From: Pseudomonas sp. PDM18 | GTDB lineage: Bacteria > Pseudomonadota > Gammaproteobacteria > Pseudomonadales > Pseudomonadaceae | Assembly (NCBI RefSeq): GCF_014852585.1 | Contig: NZ_JACVBX010000023.1 | Span: 1 to 37,786 of the forward strand | Reading direction: 5' to 3' | DNA length: 37,786 nucleotides | In this document: positions 23,455 to 31,501 of the stretch, one piece after another | How the letters are laid out: the number at the start of each line of letters is the position of its first letter | Position numbering within the stretch: the first letter of the stretch is position 1 | Translations under genes and position numbers: made by a program | Notes under the pieces: model-generated | Database searches by the model: none | Told to the model about the DNA's origin: nothing | The model's input: the letters and a program-made list of their open reading frames with translations, nothing else

Positions 23455-24366
23455 CTAGATCGAAAGGCGTTTTGCGTTGGGCTGCTCGCGGGCGACGGTC
23501 AGGAACGGGTCCACCAGTGCCGGCCGCGCGGTGCCGCGACGCCATGCCAGGCCCACGTCGAGCGGTTCGGACAGGTCCACCAGCGGCCGCGCCTCGATGA
23601 TGTCGCCTTCCAGCGACCAGGGGCGGTAGGTCATGTCCGGCTGGATCGACAGTCCCAGACCCGCCGCCACCAGGCTTCGCACGGCTTCCACCGAGGCGGT
23701 GCGCAGCGTCACCTGCGGCACCAGCCCGGCGCGCGACCAGATGCGCTGGGTGTGCAGGCCCATCTCGTCGGCGTTCAGCTGGATCAGGGGTTCACCCGCC
23801 ACATCGGCCAGGGCGATGCTGTCGCGCTCCAGTAGCGGGTGTTGCGCCGGCAGCCAGAGGCGGTGCGGCGAGTGGGTCAGCACCTCGGTCTGCAGGGCGT
23901 GGCGGTCTTCCAGGTTGGAGAGGATCAGCACACCGACGTCGATCTCACCGCTCACCAGCAGGTGCTCGATGTATGGGCGTTCGTCCTCCACCACGCGGGT
24001 CTTCACGTTGGGGAAGGCGCGCTGGAAACGGTTGATCAGGTCCGCCAGGTAGTAACCGGCCACCAGGCTGGTCACCCCGATGGTCAGGCTGCCGGCCACC
24101 TGGTCGGTGCTCTGCTGCAGGCTGCGCTTGGCGTTCTCCACCGTGGCCAGGATCAGGTGCGCCTGGCGCAGGAACTGGTGGCCCTGGTGGGTCAGGGTCA
24201 TGCCCTTGGCGTGGCGGTCGAACAGGCGTACGCCGATCTCTTCCTCCAGTTGCTGGATGGCCAGGGTCAGGGTGGACTGGGAGATGAACACCGCCTGGGC
24301 AGCGGCGGAGATCGAGCCGGTCTCGGCGACGGCGATGAAGTGGCGGATCTGGCGGAGCGTCATCAT
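23455..24366 (-). CDS. LysR-family transcriptional regulator of the polyamine cluster
   Basis: A 303-residue LysR-type regulator. The N-terminal winged helix-turn-helix is clear (MTLRQIRHFIAVAETGSISA, then AAQAVFISQSTLTLAIQQLE, EEIGVRLFDRHAKGMTLTHQG), followed by a linker helix and a periplasmic-binding-protein-like effector domain (SLTIGVTSLVAGYYLADLIN, VGVLILSNLEDRHALQTEVL, SLVAAGLGLSIQPDM). The start is ATG 24366 or the next codon; the frame is open to 24537 but the fold begins here. It is in line with, and directly upstream of, the PatD-like dehydrogenase gene. A 19-bp palindrome is found before both genes, which suggests self-control and control of polyamine catabolism. The inducer is unknown. 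Confidence 0.92.
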   Translation of the reverse strand: MMTLRQIRHFIAVAETGSISAAAQAVFISQSTLTLAIQQLEEEIGVRLFDRHAKGMTLTHQGHQFLRQAHLILATVENAKRSLQQSTDQVAGSLTIGVTSLVAGYYLADLINRFQRAFPNVKTRVVEDERPYIEHLLVSGEIDVGVLILSNLEDRHALQTEVLTHSPHRLWLPAQHPLLERDSIALADVAGEPLIQLNADEMGLHTQRIWSRAGLVPQVTLRTASVEAVRSLVAAGLGLSIQPDMTYRPWSLEGDIIEARPLVDLSEPLDVGLAWRRGTARPALVDPFLTVAREQPNAKRLSI

Positions 24367-24460
24367 GGTGATTGGCCGCTGGTGCGCGGAGCCGCGATCT
24401 AGAGCCTTGTCTAGCCGGTCTCGGCGCCTCTCATTGTTGATTATCAAAAATATATAGGAG

Positions 24461-24479
24461 CATTCTTTTAAATCGAATG
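24461..24479. promoter_or_regulatory. Second copy of the LysR-associated palindrome
   Basis: CATTCTTTTAAATCGAATG matches the 23426-23444 palindrome at 15 of 19 positions with intact outer arms (CATTC/GAATG). It lies 95 bp upstream of the LysR start in a distinctly AT-rich stretch (24430-24600) that should hold the LysR promoter and, on the other strand, the promoter of the gene at 24612. Confidence 0.55.
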
Positions 24480-24611
24480 AAAGCGGCCCATTTGCCCTGC
24501 GGACCCGCCGGTAATAGCCCGCAATATCCGGAAGCACACTGTCGCTGCGCCACTGAGGCGCGCTGGACTAGAGTCGGAATCCACAATTTTCGATAGACAG
24601 TGGAGATCGCC

Positions 24612-25334
24612 ATGAACACTCGCGGCCTGCTCGACCAGCTCCTCAGATCCGGCCAGGACCTCCTGCAGAACAAGGGCGTGGCCCGGCAGGACGGTGCACA
24701 GCAGTCCTCTTCGTCCGGCAAAGGCGGCGGCCTGGACCTGGGCAGCCTGCTCTCCGGTGCCGGTGGTGGCGCCCTGGCGGCGGGCGCGCTGGGCCTGCTG
24801 ATGGGCAGCAAGAAGGCGCGCAAGATCGGCGGCAACGTCGTCACCTATGGTGGCCTCGCGGCGCTTGGCGTGCTTGCCTACAAGGCCTACGGCAACTGGC
24901 AGCAGAAGCAGGCCAGTGCCCCGCGCGGCGAGCCGCAGACCGTCGACCGCCTGCCCCCGGTGCAGGCCGAGCAGCACAGCCATGCCATCCTGCGAGCCAT
25001 CGTCGCTGCCGCGAAGGCCGACGGACATATCGATGATCGCGAACGCCAGCTGATCGACGGCGAGATCGCCAAGCTCACCGGCGACGTCGAACTGCAGGGC
25101 TGGCTGGACCGCGAACTGGCCAAACCGCTGGACCCGGCCGAAGTCGCCCGCGCCGCCACCAGCGAGGAAATGGCCGCCGAGATGTACCTGGCCAGCCTGC
25201 TGATGGTCGACGAGACCAGCTACATGGAACGTGCCTACCTCGACGAGCTAGCCCGCCAGTTGAGCCTTGATGCCGGCCTCAAGGTCGAACTGGAAGCCCA
25301 GGCGCAGAAGGCGCTGGACGCCGTCCCCGCGTGA
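24612..25334 (+). CDS. TerB-like / DUF533 (YebE-type) protein, first copy
   Basis: A 240-residue protein of the DUF533/YebE type with a TerB-like helical C-terminal domain. Layout: N-terminal MNTRGLLDQLLRSGQDLLQ, a Gly/Ser-rich linker, a hydrophobic Ala/Gly segment (~51-100, GALAAGALGLLMG and TYGGLAALGVLAYKAYGNW) that may insert in the membrane, then the acidic helical domain (AEQHSHAILRAIVAAAKADG, HIDDRERQLIDGEIAKL, MYLASLLMVDETSYMERAYL). DUF533 proteins are envelope-stress-linked in other bacteria but have no proven function. Start ATG 24612 with GGAG at 24602-24605. A paralogue follows 178 bp downstream. Confidence 0.88.
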   Translation: MNTRGLLDQLLRSGQDLLQNKGVARQDGAQQSSSSGKGGGLDLGSLLSGAGGGALAAGALGLLMGSKKARKIGGNVVTYGGLAALGVLAYKAYGNWQQKQASAPRGEPQTVDRLPPVQAEQHSHAILRAIVAAAKADGHIDDRERQLIDGEIAKLTGDVELQGWLDRELAKPLDPAEVARAATSEEMAAEMYLASLLMVDETSYMERAYLDELARQLSLDAGLKVELEAQAQKALDAVPA

Positions 25335-25390
25335 CCTTGCTCGCAATCGCCGGCTGAAGTCGGCGCCGGGCGGCAATCGCCTGGCTGGCT

Positions 25391-25504
25391 AACTCTCGCG
25401 GCGGCAGGCTTCGCCCCGGGTGTCCCGCCCTGACACCCGGCCGGCGAACGGCGCTGGCACATCGGTGTGGCGGGACTATCGTTGCCCAACGCATAGCGAG
25501 AGTT
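25391..25504 (+). promoter_or_regulatory. Leader with long-range inverted repeat around the RBS of the second DUF533 gene
   Basis: AACTCTCGC (25391-25399) is an exact complement of GCGAGAGTT (25496-25504), and the latter includes the purine-rich stretch before ATG 25513. Between them is a 9-bp hairpin (CCGGGTGTC / GACACCCGG, 25416-25440). Together they could fold the leader so that the ribosome-binding site is hidden. This is a structural observation only. Confidence 0.35.
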
Positions 25505-25512
25505 GTCATCTC

Positions 25513-26361
25513 ATGAATGCTGGTTCTCTTTTCGAACAACTGCTCAAGGCAGGACAGAGCTCATTGCTGCAACAGGTTGGCGACGCCGCCCGGCGCGCCA
25601 CGCAAGCCGGCGAGGGTCACTCAATGAACACTGCAGATATACTGGAACAATTGCTGCGCGGCAGCCAAGGCGCGGCGACACAACAGAGCGGCGGCGCCGG
25701 AGGCCTGGGCGGCCTCGGCGGGTTGCTGGGTGGGTTGCTGGGCGGCTCATCCGGCGGCGCCGGCGGTGGGCTCGGCGGCCTGGGCGGCGTACTGGGCGGC
25801 ATGCTCGGGGGCGGTATGAACAGCGGCGGCGCCCCGCAAGGCCGCACGGGCAGCAGCGGCGGCATCAACTACGCCATGCTCGCCTCCCTCGGCATGATGG
25901 CCTTCCAGGCTTATCAGAATTACCAGCGCCAGCACCCGGCTGCCGCGCCGCAGCAGCAGTCGCTGATGACCGTGGACCAGCTCTCTGGCCCGGAAGCCGA
26001 GGCCCACAGCCATGCGATCCTGCGCGCGATGATCGCCGCCGCCAAGGCCGACGGTCGCATCGATGAAAAGGAAAAAGCCGCCATCCAGGCCGAGATCGCC
26101 CGCCACACCGATGAGCCGGAGCTGCAGGACTGGCTCGACGCCGAGGTGCGCAAGCCGCTTGACGCCGCTGAAGTTGCCGAGTCTGCCCAGGGCGACCCGG
26201 CCGTGGCCGCCGAGATGTACCTGGTCAGCGTGATGCTGGTGGATGATCAGCAGGATACCGAGCGCACCTACCTGGACGAACTTGCCTACAACCTCAACCT
26301 CGCCCCGGAACTCCAGGCCCACCTGGAGCAGCAGGCCAAGGCCGGCGGTGAAGTGGCTTGA
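25513..26361 (+). CDS. TerB-like / DUF533 (YebE-type) protein, second copy with duplicated N-terminus
   Basis: A 282-residue paralogue of the preceding protein. The N-terminal element appears twice: MNAGSLFEQLLKAGQSSLLQ at residue 1 and MNTADILEQLLRGSQGAATQ at residue 38, the second beginning with its own ATG (25624) preceded by GAGGG. A long Gly-rich stretch follows (~60-115, repeated GGLGGLLGG units), then a short hydrophobic segment (YAMLASLGMMAFQAYQNY), and the conserved acidic helical domain (AEAHSHAILRAMIAAAKADG, RIDEKEKAAIQAEIARH, MYLVSVMLVDDQQDTERTYL). Either start could be used, giving 282 or 245 residues. The function is unknown. Similar spacing and orientation to its neighbour suggest local gene duplication. 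Confidence 0.87.
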   Translation: MNAGSLFEQLLKAGQSSLLQQVGDAARRATQAGEGHSMNTADILEQLLRGSQGAATQQSGGAGGLGGLGGLLGGLLGGSSGGAGGGLGGLGGVLGGMLGGGMNSGGAPQGRTGSSGGINYAMLASLGMMAFQAYQNYQRQHPAAAPQQQSLMTVDQLSGPEAEAHSHAILRAMIAAAKADGRIDEKEKAAIQAEIARHTDEPELQDWLDAEVRKPLDAAEVAESAQGDPAVAAEMYLVSVMLVDDQQDTERTYLDELAYNLNLAPELQAHLEQQAKAGGEVA

Positions 26362-26420
26362 TACAACTCAGCACGCAGATGTAGGAGCGTTCGTACAATT
26401 TGACGGTCAGATCGCTCGGA

Positions 26421-26444
26421 CGAACGCACCACGCGGTGCGTTCG
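26421..26444 (+). terminator. Hairpin between DUF533 gene and ecotin
   Basis: CGAACGCACC-ACGC-GGTGCGTTCG is a perfect 10-bp stem followed by TTCTTCATTTCT. It is likely a terminator for the upstream gene, although it also lies in the ecotin leader 26 bp before the start codon. A partial REP arm (GTAGGAGCGTTCG) precedes it at 26380. Confidence 0.6.
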
Positions 26445-26469
26445 TTCTTCATTTCTGCAAGGAGGCTTC

Positions 26470-26952
26470 ATGCCGTTCGTACGTTTCACCCTCCCCACCG
26501 CGCTGCTGCTCAGCGCCACCGCCACCTTCGCCAGCGCCGCCAAGCTGGAAGACGTTGCGCCTTATCCCAAGGCCGAGGACGGCTTCGTGCGCCAGGTCAT
26601 CCACCTGCCCAAGCAGGCGCAGGAAGAGAACTTCAAGGTCGAGATCCTCGCCGGCAAGACGCTCACCGTCGACTGCAACCGCCAGCGCCTTGGCGGCAGC
26701 CTGGAAGAGAAGACCCTGGAAGGCTGGGGCTACACCTACTACCGCCTGGACAAGGTCAGCGGCCCGGCCAGCACCCTGATGGCCTGCCCGGACGGCAAGA
26801 CCCGCAAGGACTTCGTCCCGGTGGTCGGCGATGGTTTCGTGCTGCGCTACAACAGCAAGCTGCCCATCTTGATCTACGTGCCCAAGGACATCGAGGTCCG
26901 CTATCGCCTGTGGTCGGCGTCCGAGAAAGTCGAGAAGGCCCGCGCCGAATAA
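26470..26952 (+). CDS. eco: Ecotin, periplasmic serine protease inhibitor
   Basis: A 160-residue ecotin, a periplasmic dimeric inhibitor of trypsin-fold proteases, thought to protect bacteria from host or predator enzymes. A signal peptide ends at ASA (residue 23). Conserved features: [20 protein letters not shown], the [18 protein letters not shown] block, the reactive loop STLMACPDG with Met104 as the P1 residue and Cys69/Cys106 as the loop disulfide, and the C-terminal [19 protein letters not shown] strong AGGAGG (26460-26465) precedes ATG 26470. It is monocistronic, between a hairpin and a REP-like palindrome that probably ends it. Confidence 0.96.
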   Translation: MPFVRFTLPTALLLSATATFASAAKLEDVAPYPKAEDGFVRQVIHLPKQAQEENFKVEILAGKTLTVDCNRQRLGGSLEEKTLEGWGYTYYRLDKVSGPASTLMACPDGKTRKDFVPVVGDGFVLRYNSKLPILIYVPKDIEVRYRLWSASEKVEKARAE

Positions 26953-26960
26953 CGCTATCC

Positions 26961-26992
26961 CCTGTAGGAGCGAGCAAGCTCGCCCCTACAGG
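26961..26992. repeat. REP palindrome acting as convergent terminator
   Basis: CCTGTAGGAGCGAGC...GCTCGCCCCTACAGG is an almost perfect 32-bp palindrome exactly between the ecotin stop and the stop of the minus-strand LysR gene at 26993. It belongs to the same REP family as 11885 and 20469. Confidence 0.8.
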
Positions 26993-27898
26993 TCAGGCCA
27001 ATGACGTCGTTTGGCCGCCCACCAGAATCCCCTGCTCACGCCCGCAGACTTCCACCAGGAAATCCCACACCAGGCGCAACCGCACCGACCGGTGCAGTTC
27101 GCGCCGGGTGCACATCCAGTATTCGCGTTCGATGAACTCCTCCGGCAGCACCGGCATCAGTCGCGGGTCGTGCAGGCCCATGTACTGCGGGAGGATGGCG
27201 ATGCCGATGCCAGCCTGGGCGGCCTGTTGCTGGGCGACCACGCTGGTGCTGCGGAACACCACCTGCGGGTGGCGGCAGAAACTGTGGTGGAACAGCAGTT
27301 CCTGGCTGAACAGCAGGTCGTCGACGTAGCCGATCCACGGGTGGCGGCTGAGGTCTTCGCGGTCGCGCAGGGGCGGGGCGTTTTCCAGGTAGGCGGGGCT
27401 GGCGAACAGGCTCAGGCGGTAGCGGGTGAGCAGGCGGCTGATGACCAGGTCGGCGCTGGGACGTTCCAGGGTGATGGCGATGTCTGCTTCGCGGTTGGTG
27501 ATGCTGACGAAGCGCGGCACCGATACCAGTTCCACTTCCAGGCCAGGATAGCGCTGCATCAGTTCGCCCAGGCGCGGGGCGAGGAACATGGTGCCCAGGC
27601 CCTCGGTGACACCGATGCGCACCTGCCCCAGCGGTGAGATGGCCTGGCTCATTTCCTCCTGAGCGAGGAGGGCGGTGTTCTCCATGGCCTCGGCGTGCTT
27701 GAGCAGTGCTTGGCCGGCTGGGGTGAGCTGGTAGCCGCCGGTGTGCTGGGCGAACAGCTGGGTGCCGAGGTCGCGCTCGATGCTCTCGATATGCCGCGCC
27801 ACTGTGGCGTGGGTGGTGCCCAGGCGCTTGGCGGTGGTCAGCAGGCGGCCGCTGCGATGCAGCTCCAGGAAGTAGCGCAGGTCATTCCAGTCGAACAT
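26993..27898 (-). CDS. LysR-family regulator, divergent from GMC oxidoreductase
   Basis: A 301-residue LysR-type regulator. The DNA-binding domain (MFDWNDLRYFLELHRSGRLL, TTAKRLGTTHATVARHIESI, ERDLGTQLFAQHTGGYQLTP) is of the type in which His/Ala replace the usual Ser in the recognition helix. The effector domain follows (GQVRIGVTEGLGTMFLAPRL, LEVELVSVPRFVSITNREAD, ...AGIGIAILPQYMGLHDPRL). The start is ATG 27898 (the fold begins at MFDW). It is transcribed away from the GMC oxidoreductase and MFS transporter genes, the typical arrangement for a LysR activator of a neighbouring catabolic operon. The inducer is unknown. Confidence 0.92.
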   Translation of the reverse strand: MFDWNDLRYFLELHRSGRLLTTAKRLGTTHATVARHIESIERDLGTQLFAQHTGGYQLTPAGQALLKHAEAMENTALLAQEEMSQAISPLGQVRIGVTEGLGTMFLAPRLGELMQRYPGLEVELVSVPRFVSITNREADIAITLERPSADLVISRLLTRYRLSLFASPAYLENAPPLRDREDLSRHPWIGYVDDLLFSQELLFHHSFCRHPQVVFRSTSVVAQQQAAQAGIGIAILPQYMGLHDPRLMPVLPEEFIEREYWMCTRRELHRSVRLRLVWDFLVEVCGREQGILVGGQTTSLA

Positions 27899-27949
27899 CG
27901 CGGCAGTCCTTGTTGTTAGAAAACGCACAGCAGCTGACTCGAAACGACT

Positions 27950-27966
27950 GTTCTTTTATCACGAAC
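27950..27966. promoter_or_regulatory. Candidate LysR binding site
   Basis: GTTC-N9-GAAC (containing a T-N11-A core) lies in the divergent gap between the LysR gene and the GMC oxidoreductase gene, about 57 bp upstream of the latter's start, where LysR proteins usually bind. Confidence 0.4.
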
Positions 27967-28022
27967 GAACGACTAGGCTCGGTTTTCAGATAACAAGAAC
28001 AAGCACGACGAGGTACTTCTCC

Positions 28023-29687
28023 ATGCCCCAGGCACTGGATGCTTATGACTACCTGATCGTCGGCGCGGGCCCCGCCGGCTGCCTGCTGGCCAATCGTCTG
28101 TCCGCCGACCCTGCCAACCGCGTGCTGCTGCTCGAAGCCGGCGGCCCGGACAACTATCCCTGGATCCATATTCCCGTCGGCTACCTCTATTGCATCGGCA
28201 ACCCGCGCACTGACTGGTGTTTCGACACCGAGAAGGTGCCGGGCCTGAACGGTCGCGCGATCAAGTACCCGCGCGGGCGCACCCTCGGCGGCTGCTCGTC
28301 GATCAACGGCATGATCTACATGCGCGGCCAGGCGCTGGACTATGACGGCTGGGCCGCCGAGGGCAACCCCGGCTGGGCCTGGAACGACCTGCTGCCGCTG
28401 TTCATGAGGATGGAGGACCACTTCGCCGGGTCGAGCGAGCTGCACGGCTCGGGCGGCGAATGGCGGGTGGAGAAGCAGCGGTTGTCGTGGGCGATCCTCG
28501 ATGCCTTCCGCGAGGCGGCGGCGCAGTCTGGGGTCCGCTCGGTGGATGACTTCAATGGCGGCGACAACGAGGGCTGCGGTTACTTTCAGGTGAATCAGCG
28601 CTCCGGTGTGCGCTGGAACGCCTCGAAGGCCTTCCTGCGGCCTATCGCCAACCGGCCTAATCTCACCGTGCTGACCAACGTCGAGGCACAGTGCGTGCTA
28701 CTGGAGAACGGCCGCGCCGCTGGGCTGGAGGTGAACTGGCAGGGCACGCGGCGCGAACTGCGCGCCAAGCGCGAAGTGATTCTCTGCGCCGGTGCGATCA
28801 ACACGCCGGTGCTGCTGCAACGCTCGGGCATCGGCCCGCGCGATCTTCTGGAGAAGCACGGCGTCGGCGTGCGACATGAGCTTTCCGGCGTCGGCGGCAA
28901 CCTGCAGGACCACCTGCAACTGCGCCTGATCTACCGCATGAACGGCGCGCCCTCGCTGAACCAGATCGCCTCGACGCTGTGGGGCAAGATGGGCATGGGC
29001 CTGGAGTACCTGCTCAAGCGCAGCGGCCCGCTGTCCATGGCACCCAGCCAGCTGGGCGCGTTTGCCAAGTCCGACCCCGGCCAGCGTTCGGCCAACCTCG
29101 AATACCACGTGCAGCCGCTGTCGCTGGAGCGCTTCGGCGAACCCCTGCACAGCTTCCCGGCGTTCACCGCTTCGGTGTGCGACCTGCGCCCGCTGAGTCG
29201 GGGCACAGTGACATTGCGTTCGGTGGACCCGCGCGACAAGCCGGTGATCCAGCCCAATTACCTGAGCCACCCGCAGGACCTGCGCGTGGCTGCCGATGCC
29301 ATCCGCCTGACCCGCCGCATTGCCTCCGCGCCGGCGCTGGCGCGCTACCAGCCGGTGGAGTTCAAGCCCGGCCCGGACTACCAGACCGAGGAAGACCTGC
29401 ACCGCGCCGCCGCCGAGATCGGTACCACCATCTTCCACCCGGCCGGCACCTGCCGCATGGGGCAGGGCGAGGGCGCGGTGGTGGACAGCCAGCTACGCGT
29501 ACACGGCATCCCCGGCCTGCGCATCGCCGATGCTTCGATCATGCCCAGCCTGACCTCCGGCAACAGTTGCTCGCCGGTGCTGGTGATCGCGGAAAAGGCC
29601 GCGCAGATGATTTTGAGCGAACCCGCGCGTGGCGCGGAGGTCATCCCTTCCAGTGGGCACACACAGGAGGAAGCTCCGGTGGCGTGA
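28023..29687 (+). CDS. GMC-family FAD alcohol/choline-type dehydrogenase
   Basis: A 554-residue glucose-methanol-choline oxidoreductase. N-terminal FAD motif YLIVGAGPAGCLLANRLS with EAGG at the end of the second strand, then the GMC signature YPRGRTLGGCSSINGMIYMR, the second signature GAINTPVLLQRSGIGP, and the C-terminal catalytic pair His472 in FHPAGTCRMG and Asn514 in SGNSCSPVLVIAEKAA. This matches the choline dehydrogenase/AlkJ subgroup, which oxidises primary alcohols and passes electrons to the respiratory chain. No signal peptide. Start ATG 28023 preceded by CGAGGTA. It is divergent from a LysR gene and 126 bp upstream of an MFS transporter, which probably brings in its substrate or precursor. 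The substrate is unknown. Confidence 0.92.
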   Translation: MPQALDAYDYLIVGAGPAGCLLANRLSADPANRVLLLEAGGPDNYPWIHIPVGYLYCIGNPRTDWCFDTEKVPGLNGRAIKYPRGRTLGGCSSINGMIYMRGQALDYDGWAAEGNPGWAWNDLLPLFMRMEDHFAGSSELHGSGGEWRVEKQRLSWAILDAFREAAAQSGVRSVDDFNGGDNEGCGYFQVNQRSGVRWNASKAFLRPIANRPNLTVLTNVEAQCVLLENGRAAGLEVNWQGTRRELRAKREVILCAGAINTPVLLQRSGIGPRDLLEKHGVGVRHELSGVGGNLQDHLQLRLIYRMNGAPSLNQIASTLWGKMGMGLEYLLKRSGPLSMAPSQLGAFAKSDPGQRSANLEYHVQPLSLERFGEPLHSFPAFTASVCDLRPLSRGTVTLRSVDPRDKPVIQPNYLSHPQDLRVAADAIRLTRRIASAPALARYQPVEFKPGPDYQTEEDLHRAAAEIGTTIFHPAGTCRMGQGEGAVVDSQLRVHGIPGLRIADASIMPSLTSGNSCSPVLVIAEKAAQMILSEPARGAEVIPSSGHTQEEAPVA

Positions 29688-29785
29688 CGGTGATCCCGTC
29701 TGCCCACTTTTTTATTTGGCGTGTAGCAACTCAACGGTATCGCGCGGTGTGAAAACCGTGGCAGTCGAGGCTGACAAAAACAAAA

Positions 29786-29805
29786 GCCCCCAGAAGGGGC
29801 AGGAG
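29786..29805 (+). promoter_or_regulatory. Hairpin abutting the RBS of the MFS gene
   Basis: GCCCC-CAGAA-GGGGC is directly followed by the AGGAG ribosome-binding site (29801-29805) of the transporter. It could affect translation. The rest of the 126-bp gap (29688-29813) shows nothing clear. Confidence 0.35.
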
Positions 29806-29813
29806 AGCCCGTA

Positions 29814-31436
29814 ATGACCGATGTAGCACAGACCAGCTCCTACGAGCGGCCCGCGACCTCCCGCCGCGACGAGCGCAAGGTGATCTTCGCCTCGTCGCTG
29901 GGCACGGTATTCGAGTGGTACGACTTCTTTCTCTACGGATCGCTGGCGGCCATTATCGCCAAGCACTTTTTCGCGGGTGTCAACGACACCACCGCCTTCA
30001 TCTTCGCCCTGCTGGCGTTCGCCGCCGGCTTCCTCGTCCGCCCGTTCGGCGCACTGGTGTTCGGCCGCCTGGGGGACATGATCGGGCGCAAGTACACCTT
30101 CCTCGTCACCATCCTGCTGATGGGCCTGTCGACCTTCGCGGTGGGCCTGTTGCCGGCCTATGCCACCATAGGCGTGGCCGCACCGGTCATCCTCATCGTG
30201 CTGCGCCTGCTGCAGGGCCTGGCGCTGGGCGGTGAATATGGTGGTGCGGCGATCTACGTGGCCGAGCACGCGCCTGACCACAAGCGCGGCGCCTACACCA
30301 GCTGGATCCAGTGCACCGCCACTGGTGGCCTGCTGCTGTCGCTGGTGGTGATCTGGGGTTGCCGCCAGATCACCGGCGCCGAGTTCGAGACCTGGGGCTG
30401 GCGCCTGCCGTTCCTGATTTCCATCGTGCTGCTGGGCATCTCCACCTGGATTCGCCTGTCCATGCAGGAGTCGCCAGCGTTCCTGAAGATGAAGGCCGAG
30501 GGCAAGGTGAGCAAGTCGCCGCTCAAGGAATCGTTCACCAACTGGAGCAACCTGAAGATCGTCCTGATCGCCCTGTTCAGCATCAACGCCGGGCAGGCGG
30601 TGACCTTCTACGCGGCGCAGTTCTACGTGATGTTCTTCCTCACCCAGGTACTCAAGGTCGACCCGGCGCTGTCCAACGGTCTGCTGATCATCTCCCTGGT
30701 GATCGGTGCGCCGCTGTTCGTGCTCATGGGCTGGCTGTCGGACAAGGTCGGGCGCAAGCCGGTGCTGATCACCGGCCTGCTGCTGGCCACGGTGCTGTAC
30801 TTCCCGCTGTTCAAGGCGCTGACCCACTACGCCAACCCGCAGATCGATGCGGCCTCGCGCCAGGCGCCGGTCACCGTGATGGCGGACCCGGCCACCTGCA
30901 CCTTCCAGTTCGACCCGGTGGGCAAGGCCAAATTCGACAGCGCCTGCGACAAGGCCAAGACCCTGCTGGTGAAGGGCGGCGTGCCCTACAGCACGGTGGC
31001 CGCGCCGGCCGGCAGCGAGCTGGTGGTGACCATCGGCGAGAAGCGCATCGAGGGCTTCGACGCCGCCGCGCTGGGCGCTGCGGTGAAGGATGCCGGCTAC
31101 CCGACCGTGGCTGACTCTTCGCTGGTGAACCGGCCGATGGTGGTGGCGATCATCGTCGCGCTGATCTTCATCGCTACCTGCTGCTACGGCCCGCTGGCGG
31201 CGCTGATGGTCGAGCTGTTCCCGACGCGCATCCGCTACACCTCGCTGTCGCTGCCGTATCACATCGGCAACGGCTGGTTCGGCGGACTGCTGCCGACCAT
31301 CTCGTTCGCGCTGGTGGTGTACACCGGCAACATCTTCTACGGCCTGTGGTACCCGGTGCTGATCACGGCGATGAGCCTGGTCTGCTCGCTGCTGTTCCTG
31401 AAGGAGACCAAGGACAACGACATCCACGCGGATTGA
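29814..31436 (+). CDS. MFS transporter, metabolite:H+ symporter (MHS) family, with periplasmic insert
   Basis: A 540-residue MFS transporter. MHS hallmarks are GTVFEWYDFFLYGSLAAII at the first helix, FLVRPFGALVFGRLGDMIGR (loop 2-3), LRLLQGLALGGEYGGAAIYV, and the second-half LSDKVGRKPVL. Known MHS members carry dicarboxylates, shikimate, proline/betaine and similar acids (KgtP, ShiA, ProP). This one is about 100 residues longer than the usual ~430-440 because of a soluble insert at ~340-438 (between ALTHYANPQ and NRPMVVAIIV), which contains two Cys. A related insert is, as I recall, present in a subset of proteobacterial MHS proteins. Start ATG 29814 with AGGAG at proper spacing. It probably works with the GMC oxidoreductase upstream. 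Confidence 0.92.
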   Translation: MTDVAQTSSYERPATSRRDERKVIFASSLGTVFEWYDFFLYGSLAAIIAKHFFAGVNDTTAFIFALLAFAAGFLVRPFGALVFGRLGDMIGRKYTFLVTILLMGLSTFAVGLLPAYATIGVAAPVILIVLRLLQGLALGGEYGGAAIYVAEHAPDHKRGAYTSWIQCTATGGLLLSLVVIWGCRQITGAEFETWGWRLPFLISIVLLGISTWIRLSMQESPAFLKMKAEGKVSKSPLKESFTNWSNLKIVLIALFSINAGQAVTFYAAQFYVMFFLTQVLKVDPALSNGLLIISLVIGAPLFVLMGWLSDKVGRKPVLITGLLLATVLYFPLFKALTHYANPQIDAASRQAPVTVMADPATCTFQFDPVGKAKFDSACDKAKTLLVKGGVPYSTVAAPAGSELVVTIGEKRIEGFDAAALGAAVKDAGYPTVADSSLVNRPMVVAIIVALIFIATCCYGPLAALMVELFPTRIRYTSLSLPYHIGNGWFGGLLPTISFALVVYTGNIFYGLWYPVLITAMSLVCSLLFLKETKDNDIHAD

Positions 31437-31456
31437 GCCTCGGCTGAGGTGAAAGG

Positions 31457-31479
31457 GCCCGGCGGATGCCGGGCTTTTT
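31457..31479 (+). terminator. Intrinsic terminator of the MFS gene
   Basis: GCCCGGC-GGAT-GCCGGGC followed by TTTTT, 20 bp after the transporter stop: a classic rho-independent terminator. Confidence 0.9.
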
Positions 31480-31501
31480 CGTTTGACGCTGGAATTCCAT
31501 G

